From CAYJBH01 sp964368815 (GTDB taxonomy: Bacteria; Bacillota; Clostridia; Oscillospirales; Ruminococcaceae): DNA of 64,000 nt. Positions 17,088 through 26,624 of this stretch are shown here, one piece after another. The DNA is taken from contig CAYJDA010000004.1 in assembly GCA_964368815.1 (NCBI GenBank), positions 50,067 to 114,066 of the forward strand, given 5' to 3'. The position numbers and the translations under genes are program-made. The notes under the pieces are model-generated. The model was not told where the DNA came from. It did no database searches and was given only the letters and a program-made list of their open reading frames with translations. The first letter of the stretch is position 1. Each line of letters opens with the position of its first letter.

Positions 17088-18583
17088 CTACGCATTACGT
17101 ATCTGCTGGGTGAAATTCCTGTCATTTTTTTAAACACCTTCGAAAAATATTTTGTATCGGAATATCCAAGATGAGATGATAGTTCGTGTAGCTTTATGTT
17201 TGGATTTGCTAACAGTATGTCCTTTGCATGTTCTACCCTTAACGAATTTAAATAGTCGTTAAAAGAGGAACCTGTTTGCTCTCTTATTAGGTTGCCAAGA
17301 TAGTTCGGGTGCAAATATACATTTTTTGCCAGTAAATTCAAGGATAATGACGATGTGTAATTTTCGTTAATATATCTAACAACCGTTTCGCCGACGTTCT
17401 TCTTTTTCTTTTGGCATTGAGACGAAACAAGCTGAATATTCTTTAGAAGGTCATCATGGTTTTCGTAAATCATAAGCGGCATTAATGCATCCTGGGTGTA
17501 TCGAAGCTTAAATGCAGCATCCTGCTGAGTTTCCATTAAAAGATCAACATATTTGTGATATAACGTATTTAAATAATGAACAGTACCATAGTAGGTAGGG
17601 TCGGTAAACTCTTTAATAAAGTATAGAACCGCCTCATCAAACATATTAAGAGAAATTAATAGCTTTAGTTTACTTTGGGTAGTGTTTAAAATACTTTCAG
17701 GGTCGTTATTTGAAATAAACGAAGTTTTAATACTAAACGATTCCTCATGTAGTTTACAAAATAGCTCGATAATACAGTTATAAACATTACCATTGTTTTT
17801 AATTTTAAGTTTTTTAAAATAAATTCCTTTTTCTGACATATAGCTGTTGATGCTCTCGGCTACATTACAGCTGTTTTTCATGGCGGGCGCGCTTAGCAAC
17901 ATAATAATATTATTAATTATGATAATATTGTTTTCGTATACTGCATGATTTGGGTTTTCTTTTAATATATGGATTAGTAGCTCCTCCTTTAGCTCTACGA
18001 GCAAAGCTTCGGGGCAAGGAGTAACGCAAAAAACCGTAATATCTGTTATATCATCATTAAACATGGAACAGACTGATTTTTCAATTTCGTCAAAGTTGTT
18101 ATGATTTACCGAGGAAAAGTATTTGTAAAATATTTCAAATCTATGTAAAAAATTGTCTTTTACTTTTAGGGTTTTAATTGTGTTGTTAAGCTCGCTGAGG
18201 CTGTTGCGGGAATTAAGTCGCTCAACAGATGTGTTAATAGCAGACAAAAGTTCTTCATCCTCAATTGGCTTTAAAATAAAGCCAACCACCTGATTTAGTA
18301 TTGCCCACTTAAAATACTCCAGCTTTTCATAGCCGGTAATAATTATTATCTGTGCGCTGTATCCGTCCTCCATTATCTTTTCACTCATCATCAAGCCGTT
18401 CATTTCCGGCATAGATATATCGGTAATAACAATATAGTCGGTTTCAAAGTTCATTGAATTTAGCGCTTCTTGGGCGTTGTAGTAAACACCGGCCACCTCT
18501 AAGTCGGGACACAGATATCCTATGCGTATCCTTAAGGTGTCGGCTATAACCCTATTATCATCCACTATAATAATATTAATCAA
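17084..18583 (-). CDS. Response regulator, YesN type (receiver plus AraC DNA-binding domain)
   Basis: The 499-residue regulator has an N-terminal receiver domain (VDDN at 7-10, phospho-acceptor Asp55 in VITDISMPEMNG, Lys in FILKPIEDEE). A long helical middle region follows, then a C-terminal AraC helix-turn-helix (SLNLLAKNVYLHPNYLGNLI and LSSHLGYSDTKYFSKVFKK). Its gene follows the sensor kinase gene by 14 bases. Phosphorylated by that kinase, it should control the divergent sugar importer and alpha-xylosidase operon. Confidence 0.94.
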   Translation of the reverse strand: MINIIIVDDNRVIADTLRIRIGYLCPDLEVAGVYYNAQEALNSMNFETDYIVITDISMPEMNGLMMSEKIMEDGYSAQIIIITGYEKLEYFKWAILNQVVGFILKPIEDEELLSAINTSVERLNSRNSLSELNNTIKTLKVKDNFLHRFEIFYKYFSSVNHNNFDEIEKSVCSMFNDDITDITVFCVTPCPEALLVELKEELLIHILKENPNHAVYENNIIIINNIIMLLSAPAMKNSCNVAESINSYMSEKGIYFKKLKIKNNGNVYNCIIELFCKLHEESFSIKTSFISNNDPESILNTTQSKLKLLISLNMFDEAVLYFIKEFTDPTYYGTVHYLNTLYHKYVDLLMETQQDAAFKLRYTQDALMPLMIYENHDDLLKNIQLVSSQCQKKKKNVGETVVRYINENYTSSLSLNLLAKNVYLHPNYLGNLIREQTGSSFNDYLNSLRVEHAKDILLANPNIKLHELSSHLGYSDTKYFSKVFKKMTGISPSRYVMRS

Positions 18584-18597
18584 TGTAACCTCGTTGT

Positions 18598-20301
18598 TTA
18601 TTCCGGAATAAATGTAATAACAATTTCGGTGTTTTCATTCTGAACACTGTTTATATCAACATCGAAATGTTTAACAAAAAACATTCTCATTAAACTTATG
18701 CTATGAGTAAGTCCAAATCCTCCGTTGGAATAGTCGTAGTTATAGTTGGTATCGGCATCGATAAGGTGTTCACGCAGATTGGATAGCTCCTCCTGTGTCA
18801 TCCCCTCCCCATTGTCTGATATAATAATGCGAATTTTATCCTTATCATACCTGCTTATTTTAAGTGCTATAATGAATTTTTCATTGGTATGGGTATACCC
18901 ATGTTTAAAACAGTTTTCTATCAACGGCTGTAAAGACATCTTCGGAAAAGCACAGCCTATTATCTCATCATCGATTTCGGGCTTATAGCTGAAGTTATCG
19001 TAACCGAAGGATAAAGACTTTAACATTATATAGTTATCTATATTATCAAGTTCCTGTTCTAAACTCACCTTATCGCTTCCATGTAGCGAATACCTAAACA
19101 TCTTACCCAGCATCTGACACATTCTGGCGGTCGACTGTGAACCGTCAAGAATTGCACTGTTGGAAATAATTTCAAGGGTGTTATAAAGAAAATGAGGTTG
19201 AATTTTTTCGTTAAGATATCTGATTTTCGATTTAGTTAGCAGTAGATCCTTTCGGTAGTTATCCTCGATAGATATTGAAAGCGACTCAACAAGCTCGTTC
19301 ATAGACCGGTATATGCTACTAATCTCAGCTATTCTTCCGTTATACCTTGTAGGTAAATGATACTGATTGTTTTTAAGGCTCTTCATGGTTTTTTCAAGCT
19401 CGGATATAGGAGCCGCAATTTTTTTACTTTGCACGTAACACCATATCAAAACCAGCGAAAGATATGCAATAGAGGTAAAAATAATTAACGCCGCTAACCG
19501 TAACAGCTCGCTCTGCCAATCCGGAAACAGCTGAACAGTATAAACGGTTAGTCCGGTATTATGCGATGTGTGTGAAGCGTATTTTGTTTTATCAACGTTA
19601 TTTAAATCCTCCGCAATATTTTGATACAAAATTTCACCTTCCGGCGTTTCTATAAAATACTCATAATCTGAATCAATAGTAGAGCTTGCAATATTAACAA
19701 ACATATCAAGAGTAATATCTACCACAAAAAAGCCTACCGTCTCGTTCCAATCGCTATAATCCGGTATTTTTGAAATAGTAGAAATATACCGTTTTCCGGC
19801 ATCTTGATAATATTGTCTGTCGTTCATAAATACAGTTATAGAGTTGTGTGGCGACTCTAATAGACTATTGAAAATAGGATCGTCATGCGTAACAAAGTTA
19901 TTATTAACAATGGATGCCGAGGAGTGTACACTCACCGGTCCTTCAAGATTTAGTATTATATACTCAATTCCGGGTTGATCCATAAACATAGATGAAATTT
20001 GTGTACTTATCTGCGAGACCTGCTCCCCATCGAGCCGATTTGTATCTTTATTATTTAATCTTAATGCAAGAGAAATATCTCGCGCGCTTAGATAGTTGGA
20101 CACACTGAGATTTATCCCTGAAAAGTAGCTGTCTATTCCGGAGTTAATTATCTGTGCAGTGTTTTGTGAGTATTCAAGCGCCTGCCCCTGAAAATAGCTA
20201 AACCCAACAATAGTAAACGGAAATAGTATAACAATAAATACTGCAATCGCAATTACTATAGTTTTTATCTGTAATATCGCAATAGATCCTGACCTAAACA
20301 T
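18598..20301 (-). CDS. Sensor histidine kinase, YesM type
   Basis: The 567-residue membrane kinase has two membrane helices (about 10-32 and 268-290) flanking an extracellular dCache-like sensor. A HAMP-like linker follows, then the His_kinase core with His370 in IQPHFLYNT, the N box ENCFKHGYT, and the G box SDNGEGMT. It probably senses an extracellular sugar or the sugar-loaded binding protein. It is divergent from the importer operon across a 217-base gap. Confidence 0.93.
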   Translation of the reverse strand: MFRSGSIAILQIKTIVIAIAVFIVILFPFTIVGFSYFQGQALEYSQNTAQIINSGIDSYFSGINLSVSNYLSARDISLALRLNNKDTNRLDGEQVSQISTQISSMFMDQPGIEYIILNLEGPVSVHSSASIVNNNFVTHDDPIFNSLLESPHNSITVFMNDRQYYQDAGKRYISTISKIPDYSDWNETVGFFVVDITLDMFVNIASSTIDSDYEYFIETPEGEILYQNIAEDLNNVDKTKYASHTSHNTGLTVYTVQLFPDWQSELLRLAALIIFTSIAYLSLVLIWCYVQSKKIAAPISELEKTMKSLKNNQYHLPTRYNGRIAEISSIYRSMNELVESLSISIEDNYRKDLLLTKSKIRYLNEKIQPHFLYNTLEIISNSAILDGSQSTARMCQMLGKMFRYSLHGSDKVSLEQELDNIDNYIMLKSLSFGYDNFSYKPEIDDEIIGCAFPKMSLQPLIENCFKHGYTHTNEKFIIALKISRYDKDKIRIIISDNGEGMTQEELSNLREHLIDADTNYNYDYSNGGFGLTHSISLMRMFFVKHFDVDINSVQNENTEIVITFIPE

Positions 20302-20518
20302 TCATCACTCCAAAATCTTTGATTTTTACCCCAAATATGTTTAATTATTGGGTGTACATTTAATTGTGAAAATTGTATGATTTTAACAGAAGGAACTTTT
20401 GGCAAAAAAATTAAGTAAAGGTGATGTTATTTTGTGAAATTTACATCAATTATACTTTTTTTAACTTTAGTTGTCAAATTATTTGTTTCCTTTAAAAGAA
20501 GTAAACGGAGGAGATTAG

Positions 20519-21871
20519 ATGAAAAAGAGATTATTGGCATTATTTTTAAGTGCAGCAATGATTATGGTTGCTACGGCAGGATGTGCATCTGAACCTACAG
20601 AGGAAGCGGCACCTGCAACTCCTGATAGCGAAGCTACAGAAAGCGCCCCGGCTGAGGAAGATGCAGCAGAAGAAACCGGCTCGGATGAGATGATTGAATT
20701 AAATGTTTGGCACGGAGCAAGTGGCGAGAGCGCTAAATTCTTAGAAGAAACACTTTTTAACGAATATATGGCTGCATACCCCAACGTAGAAATTAAGCCT
20801 GTATTTGTTGAAGCAGGAGATACAACAATACAAAAATTAACTGCAGCAGCATCCAGTGATTCACTACCACAGGTATTGGCACTTGCATGGCCGCAGTATA
20901 TTGGACCTCTTAAGAGCGTTATCCGCACATTAGACGATTTTATTGAGGAAAACCCCGACCAGTATAACGAGGCAGACTTTATCGACTCCTTGTTAGACGG
21001 TAACAGCAGATTTGATGGTGTTACATACGGTGTTCCGATTGAATCTAACAACTTAGGACTTTTTTACAACGTTGATATATTTGAAGAAGCAGGTTTAGAG
21101 CCTCCAACAACATGGGATGAGCTTGTAGACGTTGCTGGTCAGCTAACAAACCCTGCCGAAAAGAAATGGGGAATTAACCTTCCTGTTGAAAAGGGTGAAG
21201 GACTATCATGGGTATGGCAGTGTTTCCTATGGCAAGCAGGCGGTGCAGTAGCTAACGACGAAGGCACCGAGCTTCTGTTCAACAGCGAAGCAGGCGTAGA
21301 AGCACTTCAGTTCTGGGTAGACATGGTAAACACATATGAAGTAGCAACTACAGCACCTCCTGAAAATGGCTTTATGTCCGGCTTTGTTGCAATGGACATA
21401 ACCGGTCCTTGGAGAATACCAACCTACTCTGCAAACGAAGAGCTAAACTTTGATATCGTACCACTACCGGCAGGCCCTGAAGGTCAGGCAACAAACATCG
21501 GTGGTACAGTTAACCTAATGTTCCAGGGCGAGGAAGCAACAGAGCAGGCATCATGGGATCTACTAATGTGGATGGCATCACCGGAGCAGGCAACTGAGTT
21601 TGCAATCGGTTACGGTACAGTTCCGATCCGTAAGAGCGCACAAGATCTTGAGATGTGGCAGAATCATCTTGTAGAAGTACCGGGAATGCAGGTATTTATG
21701 GATCAGTATACCTATGGTAACTACCGTCCTTACCAGATAACAACATACGCAGAAATTTCCACCATTCTATCTACACACTTAGAGGCAGCTTTATTTGAAA
21801 GAGAAACCGCAGAAGAAGCTCTTCAGATGGCATACGATGAGGGAATGCAGGTAATCGAAACCTGGCTATAA
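20519..21871 (+). CDS. Sugar ABC transporter substrate-binding lipoprotein (family 1)
   Basis: This is a 450-residue lipoprotein with lipobox ATAGC (Cys22) and an acidic Ala/Glu/Pro linker to residue 55. A family 1 solute-binding fold follows, with NNLGLFYNVDIFEEAGLEPP near residue 180 and FMSGFVAMDITGPWRIP near residue 288. Downstream genes encode two permeases and an alpha-xylosidase, so the ligand is probably a xylosylated glucan fragment such as isoprimeverose or a xyloglucan oligosaccharide. This is inference from context. The Shine-Dalgarno site is CGGAGGAG. Confidence 0.93.
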   Translation: MKKRLLALFLSAAMIMVATAGCASEPTEEAAPATPDSEATESAPAEEDAAEETGSDEMIELNVWHGASGESAKFLEETLFNEYMAAYPNVEIKPVFVEAGDTTIQKLTAAASSDSLPQVLALAWPQYIGPLKSVIRTLDDFIEENPDQYNEADFIDSLLDGNSRFDGVTYGVPIESNNLGLFYNVDIFEEAGLEPPTTWDELVDVAGQLTNPAEKKWGINLPVEKGEGLSWVWQCFLWQAGGAVANDEGTELLFNSEAGVEALQFWVDMVNTYEVATTAPPENGFMSGFVAMDITGPWRIPTYSANEELNFDIVPLPAGPEGQATNIGGTVNLMFQGEEATEQASWDLLMWMASPEQATEFAIGYGTVPIRKSAQDLEMWQNHLVEVPGMQVFMDQYTYGNYRPYQITTYAEISTILSTHLEAALFERETAEEALQMAYDEGMQVIETWL

Positions 21872-21895
21872 ACTTAAAAAAATTAATTAATAATT

Positions 21896-21929
21896 ATATA
21901 ATTGAGGGGTACCTACTCCTCAATTATAT
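21896..21929 (+). terminator. Stem-loop between binding-protein and permease genes
   Basis: A 12-bp stem (ATATAATTGAGG paired with CCTCAATTATAT) with a 10-base loop is followed by a short T-rich stretch. It probably attenuates transcription into the permeases. Confidence 0.75.
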
Positions 21930-21971
21930 TTGCCCCTCGATTGTTTTTTATGTAGTATGGAGGTAAACCGA

Positions 21972-22871
21972 ATGAGCGGTTTTAAAAATAAATTCGGCAA
22001 GGACGCACTTGTAGCATGGTCTATGGTTTCATTTAACATTTTATGGGTGCTTGTTTTTACCGTTTTTGCAATTTTTTATTGCGTATACCTCAGCTTTAAT
22101 GAGGTTGATGTTTTCGCTGATAGCTATACATTTGTTGGATTTGACAATTATATAGAGTCATTTAAAGACCCTGTGTTTGGGCAGTCTTTACTTAACACGG
22201 TAGTGTTTGCAGTTTTTTCAATTTTACCGTCGGTAGCACTTTCTATCCTAATCGCGGTAGCATTAAACCAAAAATTAGCAGGTAAAACTTTTATCCGTGC
22301 TACATATTTTCTTCCCTCTGTTCTTCCTGTTATTGCTATTTCACAGGTTTGGATATGGATATATGAGCCGAGCTATGGACTACTTAACTTCTTTTTAGAA
22401 AAGCTTGGGTTAATGGATCCCGCCGATCCGATTGCATGGCTCTTCTCTCCTGAATGGGCAATGCCGTCCATCATCATTTTTGCAATCTGGAAAACGGTAG
22501 GATACAACATGGTTATCTATCTTGCAAGGCTTCAGGACATTCCGATACATCTGTATGAAGCGGCAGGCATCGACGGAGCCGGCGCAGTTGCTAAGTTTAG
22601 ATACATAACACTGCCCGAGTTAAAACCGGCAACCTTTTTTGTTCTTACTACATCTACAATTAACGCTTTTCAAACCTTTGGAGAAATATATGCATTAACC
22701 AAGGGTGGCCCTGTTAATTCGACCAATATGATTGCATACTACCTGTATCAATACGCATTTGAATTCTTTAACATCGGTCGTGGTGCCGCCGTAAGTATCA
22801 TTCTATTCCTAATACTGTTTACAGTAACCATTGTACGTTGGAAGATGAATGAGCGAAGCGAAGCAAAATAA
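21972..22871 (+). CDS. Sugar ABC transporter permease (MalF type)
   Basis: The 299-residue protein from ATG 21972 is preceded by TATGGAGG; an upstream in-frame start at 21930 lies within the hairpin tail and has no site. Six membrane segments are visible, with the EAA loop HLYEAAGIDGAGAVAKFRYI near residue 195. It forms the channel with the next gene product. Confidence 0.94.
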   Translation: MSGFKNKFGKDALVAWSMVSFNILWVLVFTVFAIFYCVYLSFNEVDVFADSYTFVGFDNYIESFKDPVFGQSLLNTVVFAVFSILPSVALSILIAVALNQKLAGKTFIRATYFLPSVLPVIAISQVWIWIYEPSYGLLNFFLEKLGLMDPADPIAWLFSPEWAMPSIIIFAIWKTVGYNMVIYLARLQDIPIHLYEAAGIDGAGAVAKFRYITLPELKPATFFVLTTSTINAFQTFGEIYALTKGGPVNSTNMIAYYLYQYAFEFFNIGRGAAVSIILFLILFTVTIVRWKMNERSEAK

Positions 22872-22906
22872 TAACACACACCACAATTATAAAGGAGAAT
22901 TATAAA

Positions 22907-23740
22907 ATGACTACAACAAAAGCTAAAATATTAAAAGCTTTGCTGATGGTGATATTGTTTATGGGTGTGCTGGTATTTCTTTTGCCACTGTATTGGATGA
23001 TTTCAACATCGCTTAAGCCGGTTGCGGATATATTTGCTTATCCACCACGCTGGCTGCCAACCGAAATAGAATGGGCTAACTACACAAACGCATTAGATGC
23101 AGCTCCGTGGGATATATACTTTCTTAATACCATCCTGTATACATGCTGTATAGTAGTGGGCGTTCTCTTTACCTCGGTAATGTCGGGATACGCATTTTCT
23201 AAGCTTAACTGGAAGGGCAAAGACAATGTATTTCTCATGTATATCGGAACCATGATGGTTCCGGGACAGGTTACAATTATTCCGGTTTTTATGATACTAA
23301 CCTCCTTTGGCTGGATTGACACCTACCCTGGATTGATTGTTCCGGGACTAACAAGCGCCTTTGGATGCTTTTTAATGAGGCAGTTTATGAAGAGTCTTCC
23401 AAACGAGCTTATAGAATCGGCACTTATAGACGGAGCCGGACACTACAGGATACTTTGGAGAATTATTGTACCGTTGGTAAAGCCTTCTATGGCAACGCTG
23501 GGAATTTTTTCCTTCATGGGCGCGTGGAATAATTTCTTCTGGCCATTAATCGTTACCAATTCAACCGAGATGAGAACTGTTCAGATAGGTCTTTCGGCAT
23601 TTCAGGGCCAGTACGGAAACATTGAATGGGGCGCAATGATGGCAGCGGCAACGATTGTTAGTGCTCCCGTTCTAATAATATTTTTCTTTGCGCAAAGGTA
23701 CTTTATTGAAGGTATCGCCATGTCAGGCATTAAGGGTTAA
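22907..23740 (+). CDS. Sugar ABC transporter permease (MalG type)
   Basis: This 277-residue six-helix permease carries an EAA-type loop (NELIESALIDGAGHYRILWR) in which the first residues read ESA rather than EAA. Its C-terminus ends EGIAMSGIKG, as in CUT1 permeases. The AAGGAG site is 9 bases upstream. No ATPase gene is in the operon, so a shared ATPase is expected. Confidence 0.94.
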   Translation: MTTTKAKILKALLMVILFMGVLVFLLPLYWMISTSLKPVADIFAYPPRWLPTEIEWANYTNALDAAPWDIYFLNTILYTCCIVVGVLFTSVMSGYAFSKLNWKGKDNVFLMYIGTMMVPGQVTIIPVFMILTSFGWIDTYPGLIVPGLTSAFGCFLMRQFMKSLPNELIESALIDGAGHYRILWRIIVPLVKPSMATLGIFSFMGAWNNFFWPLIVTNSTEMRTVQIGLSAFQGQYGNIEWGAMMAAATIVSAPVLIIFFFAQRYFIEGIAMSGIKG

Positions 23741-23777
23741 TAAATAGAAAAAATTTAGCATAAAGGAAGAAGTTATT

Positions 23778-26231
23778 ATGGCTGAAAAAAAGATTGAGGT
23801 TCGCGTTCAGGGACAGGATTCCATGATATATTACACAGGGCCGGACCAAGACAGAATTAAAATGTACTATGAATACTGCGACGACAACTTTAGAAAAGGT
23901 AAAGACTACAACCTTATTTTAGAGGCGTTTGAGGAAGTTAAATCGGTAAAAATCACAGATGATGGCGCGATTTTATCGGTTCAGGGCAGAGAGATAAGAA
24001 ATACCCAGATAGATAGCGATGGGGAGTTAAGGCCGGTAATCTGCCGTGATACAGAAAATGATGTTTTATTTGATTGCTGGATAAAGGTAACACTTGTTGG
24101 AGGTAAAACCTTTAGAATAACTGCGGGCAAGGGCAATGAGCCTCAGGAACATAATACTATTATGTTAGAGGATGTTGTTCTCCCTGCCGCCGGCAGCTTT
24201 ACGGTAACACAGGATGATGAAAAGCTACTGTTAAAAACAGAGGAATGTATTCTTTGCATAGAAAAGAAAAAACTTAACATTAAAATTTTAAACTTATTCG
24301 GCAAAACAATTTACGAGCAGGCTAACGACGATAAAGTACTATACTTTACTCATGAAAGTTTTCCGTTTGGATATGTTAAAAATCCTCTTACCAACGAGAA
24401 AATAATAAGTATTTCCAGCCGAATGGATTCTGACGAGCACTACTTCGGCTTTGGTGAACAGTACTCTAAGGTGGATAAACAGGGGCAAGAGGTTGATATT
24501 TTTATCACCGATCCACTATCCTGCGGCAGTGCAAGAACCTATCTCTCGTTGCCGTTTTTCTGGAGTACAAAAGGGTACGGATTGTATGTAAACACCCATT
24601 TTCGCAGTAAATTTTTTATGGGAAATCGCTCAAATAGGGCAACCGGTTGCCACGTTTACTCCGATGAAGTTATCGACATGTTTCTGTTTTACGGTGAAAC
24701 CCCACAGGAAATCTTAAATGGGTATACCGATGTTACCGGAAAATCACCCATGATACCGAAATGGTCGTTAGGCTTATGGATGAGCAAATGCTCATACAAA
24801 ACAGATGCTGAAGTGCGCGATATCGCTAAATCACTGAGGGAACATGATATTCCTTGCGATGTTTTAAATATTGATACCGACTGGTTTGAACAGCCATGGG
24901 CATGTGACTGGAAATTTGGAAAGCACAACTTCCCCGAACCAGAAAAAATGCTAAAAGATTTAGCCGATGACGGATTTAAGGTAAGTGTATGGCAAAAGCC
25001 CTACATTACTGTTGAGCGTCTGCCCGAAATGACGGATTTTATGTTAAATAAGGGTTGGGTACCCATGAATAAATTTGGCGAGATGGCAAGGAGCAACCCT
25101 GTTATCGACCTAAGCAATCCGGAGTGCTACGAATGGTATAAGGATAGAATTCGTGAGCTGTTCGACCTTGGCATAAAGGTTATCAAGACGGATATGGGCG
25201 AGGGAGTACCTATAGAATCAGACTTCCAAAAATACAGTGGCGAAGAGATACGAAATATCTATGCGTATATCTACAACAAGGCGGCCTTTGAAGTTACCCA
25301 GGAGTACGAAGGCGATAACGAGAGCCTTGTCTGGGGCAGGTCGGGATATGCCGGAAGCCAAAAGTTCCCCCTACATTGGGCCGGCGATCCATTTGTGTCG
25401 TTTGATGGATTAAGATTTTCTATCCGTAGCGGATTGTCTATGGGTATGTCAGGATTTACCTTCTGGAGTCACGACATTGGTGGATTTTTAGGAAGACCCA
25501 CACCGGAATGTTATGTAAGATGGGCACAGGCAGGAATGTTCTGCTCACACTCAAGATGTCATGGCGCTGGAAACCCAAGGGAGCCTTGGACATTTGGCGA
25601 GCAGGCAGAAAACATTTTCAGAGAATACGATAAGCTTAGATATAAACTGATACCTTATATATATTCACAATCGAAACAGCTTATAAAATCCGGTATGCCC
25701 ATGATGCAACATATGATATTGCAGTATCCAACCGACCCAACCTGTGCATATATAGAGGACGCGTGGATGTTTGGTGATGCATTCCTGGTTGCACCGGTAT
25801 TGGATGAGACGGATAGAAGACGTGTCTACCTTCCGCAAGGTAGTTGGTATAATTATCATACAAATGCGATATCCGAGGGCGGAAACTGGTATGATGTGTA
25901 TGCACCGCTTGAAGTTCTGCCACTATATGTAAAGGCGGGAGCGATTATTCCAACAGCGCCTGTTGTTGATTATATCGCTACTAAAGAAGATAGTGAGCTT
26001 ACGATTAAGGTTTATCATAAGCCCTGCGGAAATAGTGAATTTATCTATTACAACGGCGTGGAACACACCATAAAGGTGGAATTCTTTGCCGACGGAATAA
26101 AGGCCGAAATACCACAGATAGGTTGCCCCGTTGCCATAGAATTAATAAGCCCGTATGGCGTTAAAACAACCGACGTTGAAAGCGGCACAACGCTTGTAAA
26201 CATTATCTCCACCTGCGGTGGAGCTATTTGA
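23778..26231 (+). CDS. yicI: GH31 alpha-xylosidase
   Basis: The 817-residue protein matches the length and layout of YicI: an N-terminal beta domain (1-300), the catalytic barrel, and C-terminal beta domains. The nucleophile is Asp472 in IKTDMGEG and the acid/base is Asp537 in HWAGDPF, followed by GFTFWSHDIGGF and SHSRCHG, all typical of the alpha-xylosidase branch. It removes non-reducing terminal xylose from xyloglucan-type oligosaccharides. No signal peptide is present, so it works in the cytoplasm on imported sugars. The last residues, ISTCGGAI, and the stop codon are encoded by an intergenic repeat. Confidence 0.95.
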   Translation: MAEKKIEVRVQGQDSMIYYTGPDQDRIKMYYEYCDDNFRKGKDYNLILEAFEEVKSVKITDDGAILSVQGREIRNTQIDSDGELRPVICRDTENDVLFDCWIKVTLVGGKTFRITAGKGNEPQEHNTIMLEDVVLPAAGSFTVTQDDEKLLLKTEECILCIEKKKLNIKILNLFGKTIYEQANDDKVLYFTHESFPFGYVKNPLTNEKIISISSRMDSDEHYFGFGEQYSKVDKQGQEVDIFITDPLSCGSARTYLSLPFFWSTKGYGLYVNTHFRSKFFMGNRSNRATGCHVYSDEVIDMFLFYGETPQEILNGYTDVTGKSPMIPKWSLGLWMSKCSYKTDAEVRDIAKSLREHDIPCDVLNIDTDWFEQPWACDWKFGKHNFPEPEKMLKDLADDGFKVSVWQKPYITVERLPEMTDFMLNKGWVPMNKFGEMARSNPVIDLSNPECYEWYKDRIRELFDLGIKVIKTDMGEGVPIESDFQKYSGEEIRNIYAYIYNKAAFEVTQEYEGDNESLVWGRSGYAGSQKFPLHWAGDPFVSFDGLRFSIRSGLSMGMSGFTFWSHDIGGFLGRPTPECYVRWAQAGMFCSHSRCHGAGNPREPWTFGEQAENIFREYDKLRYKLIPYIYSQSKQLIKSGMPMMQHMILQYPTDPTCAYIEDAWMFGDAFLVAPVLDETDRRRVYLPQGSWYNYHTNAISEGGNWYDVYAPLEVLPLYVKAGAIIPTAPVVDYIATKEDSELTIKVYHKPCGNSEFIYYNGVEHTIKVEFFADGIKAEIPQIGCPVAIELISPYGVKTTDVESGTTLVNIISTCGGAI

Positions 26232-26259
26232 AATATTACTTGACTCGGTTCCTCGTCAT

Positions 26260-26359
26260 NNNNNNNNNNNNNNNNNNNNNNNNNNNNNNNNNNNNNNNNN
26301 NNNNNNNNNNNNNNNNNNNNNNNNNNNNNNNNNNNNNNNNNNNNNNNNNNNNNNNNNNN
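26260..26359. other. Assembly gap (100 Ns)
   Basis: Exactly 100 Ns replace sequence inside module B of the repeat. The round number indicates a scaffolding placeholder, so the true length and number of tandem repeat units are unknown. Confidence 0.99.
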
Positions 26360-26520
26360 TTTCTCAGGGTGGCAACTTAGCAATAATCTCCACCTGCGGT
26401 GGAGCTATTTGAAATATTACTTGACTCGGTTCCTCGTCATTTTGCACCGTTGGTGCAAAAACATAATATTTCTCAGGGTGGCAACTTAGCAATAATCTCC
26501 ACCTGCGGTGGAGCTATTTG

Positions 26521-26558
26521 AAAAACCTCTTGCAAAGCTATCTTTGCAAGAGGTTTTT
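26521..26558 (+). terminator. Module C hairpin acting as terminator
   Basis: A perfect 17-bp stem with a 4-base loop (CTAT) carries A-runs on the left and T-runs on the right. It therefore fits a bidirectional terminator between the alpha-xylosidase gene (plus) and the Opp-type operon (minus). Confidence 0.8.
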
Positions 26559-26624
26559 CTTAGATTGGTAATCCATAATCTAAACTGCTATTTAAACGGT
26601 GTAGATTTTTTATTATCTTTGTAC

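Larger units (their letters stand above)
26201..26580 (+). repeat. Modular intergenic repeat, locus 1 (three A modules, B and C modules)
   Basis: Module A carries the hairpin CTCCACC-TGC-GGTGGAG and begins near 26201, 26382 and 26491. The two intact A starts are 109 bases apart, separated by module B: an outer stem GAAATATTA/TAATATTTC around an inner hairpin TTTTGCACC-GTT-GGTGCAAAA. The last A is followed by module C, a perfect 17-bp stem (26521-26537 with 26542-26558). The first unit is interrupted by the run of Ns. The same modules recur at 38946-39172 with compensatory stem changes. Confidence 0.9.

Noticed and set aside
26201..26580. Repeats considered as a CRISPR array
   Set aside because: The units are 109 bases apart, the spacers are themselves repeated, and no cas genes are near.
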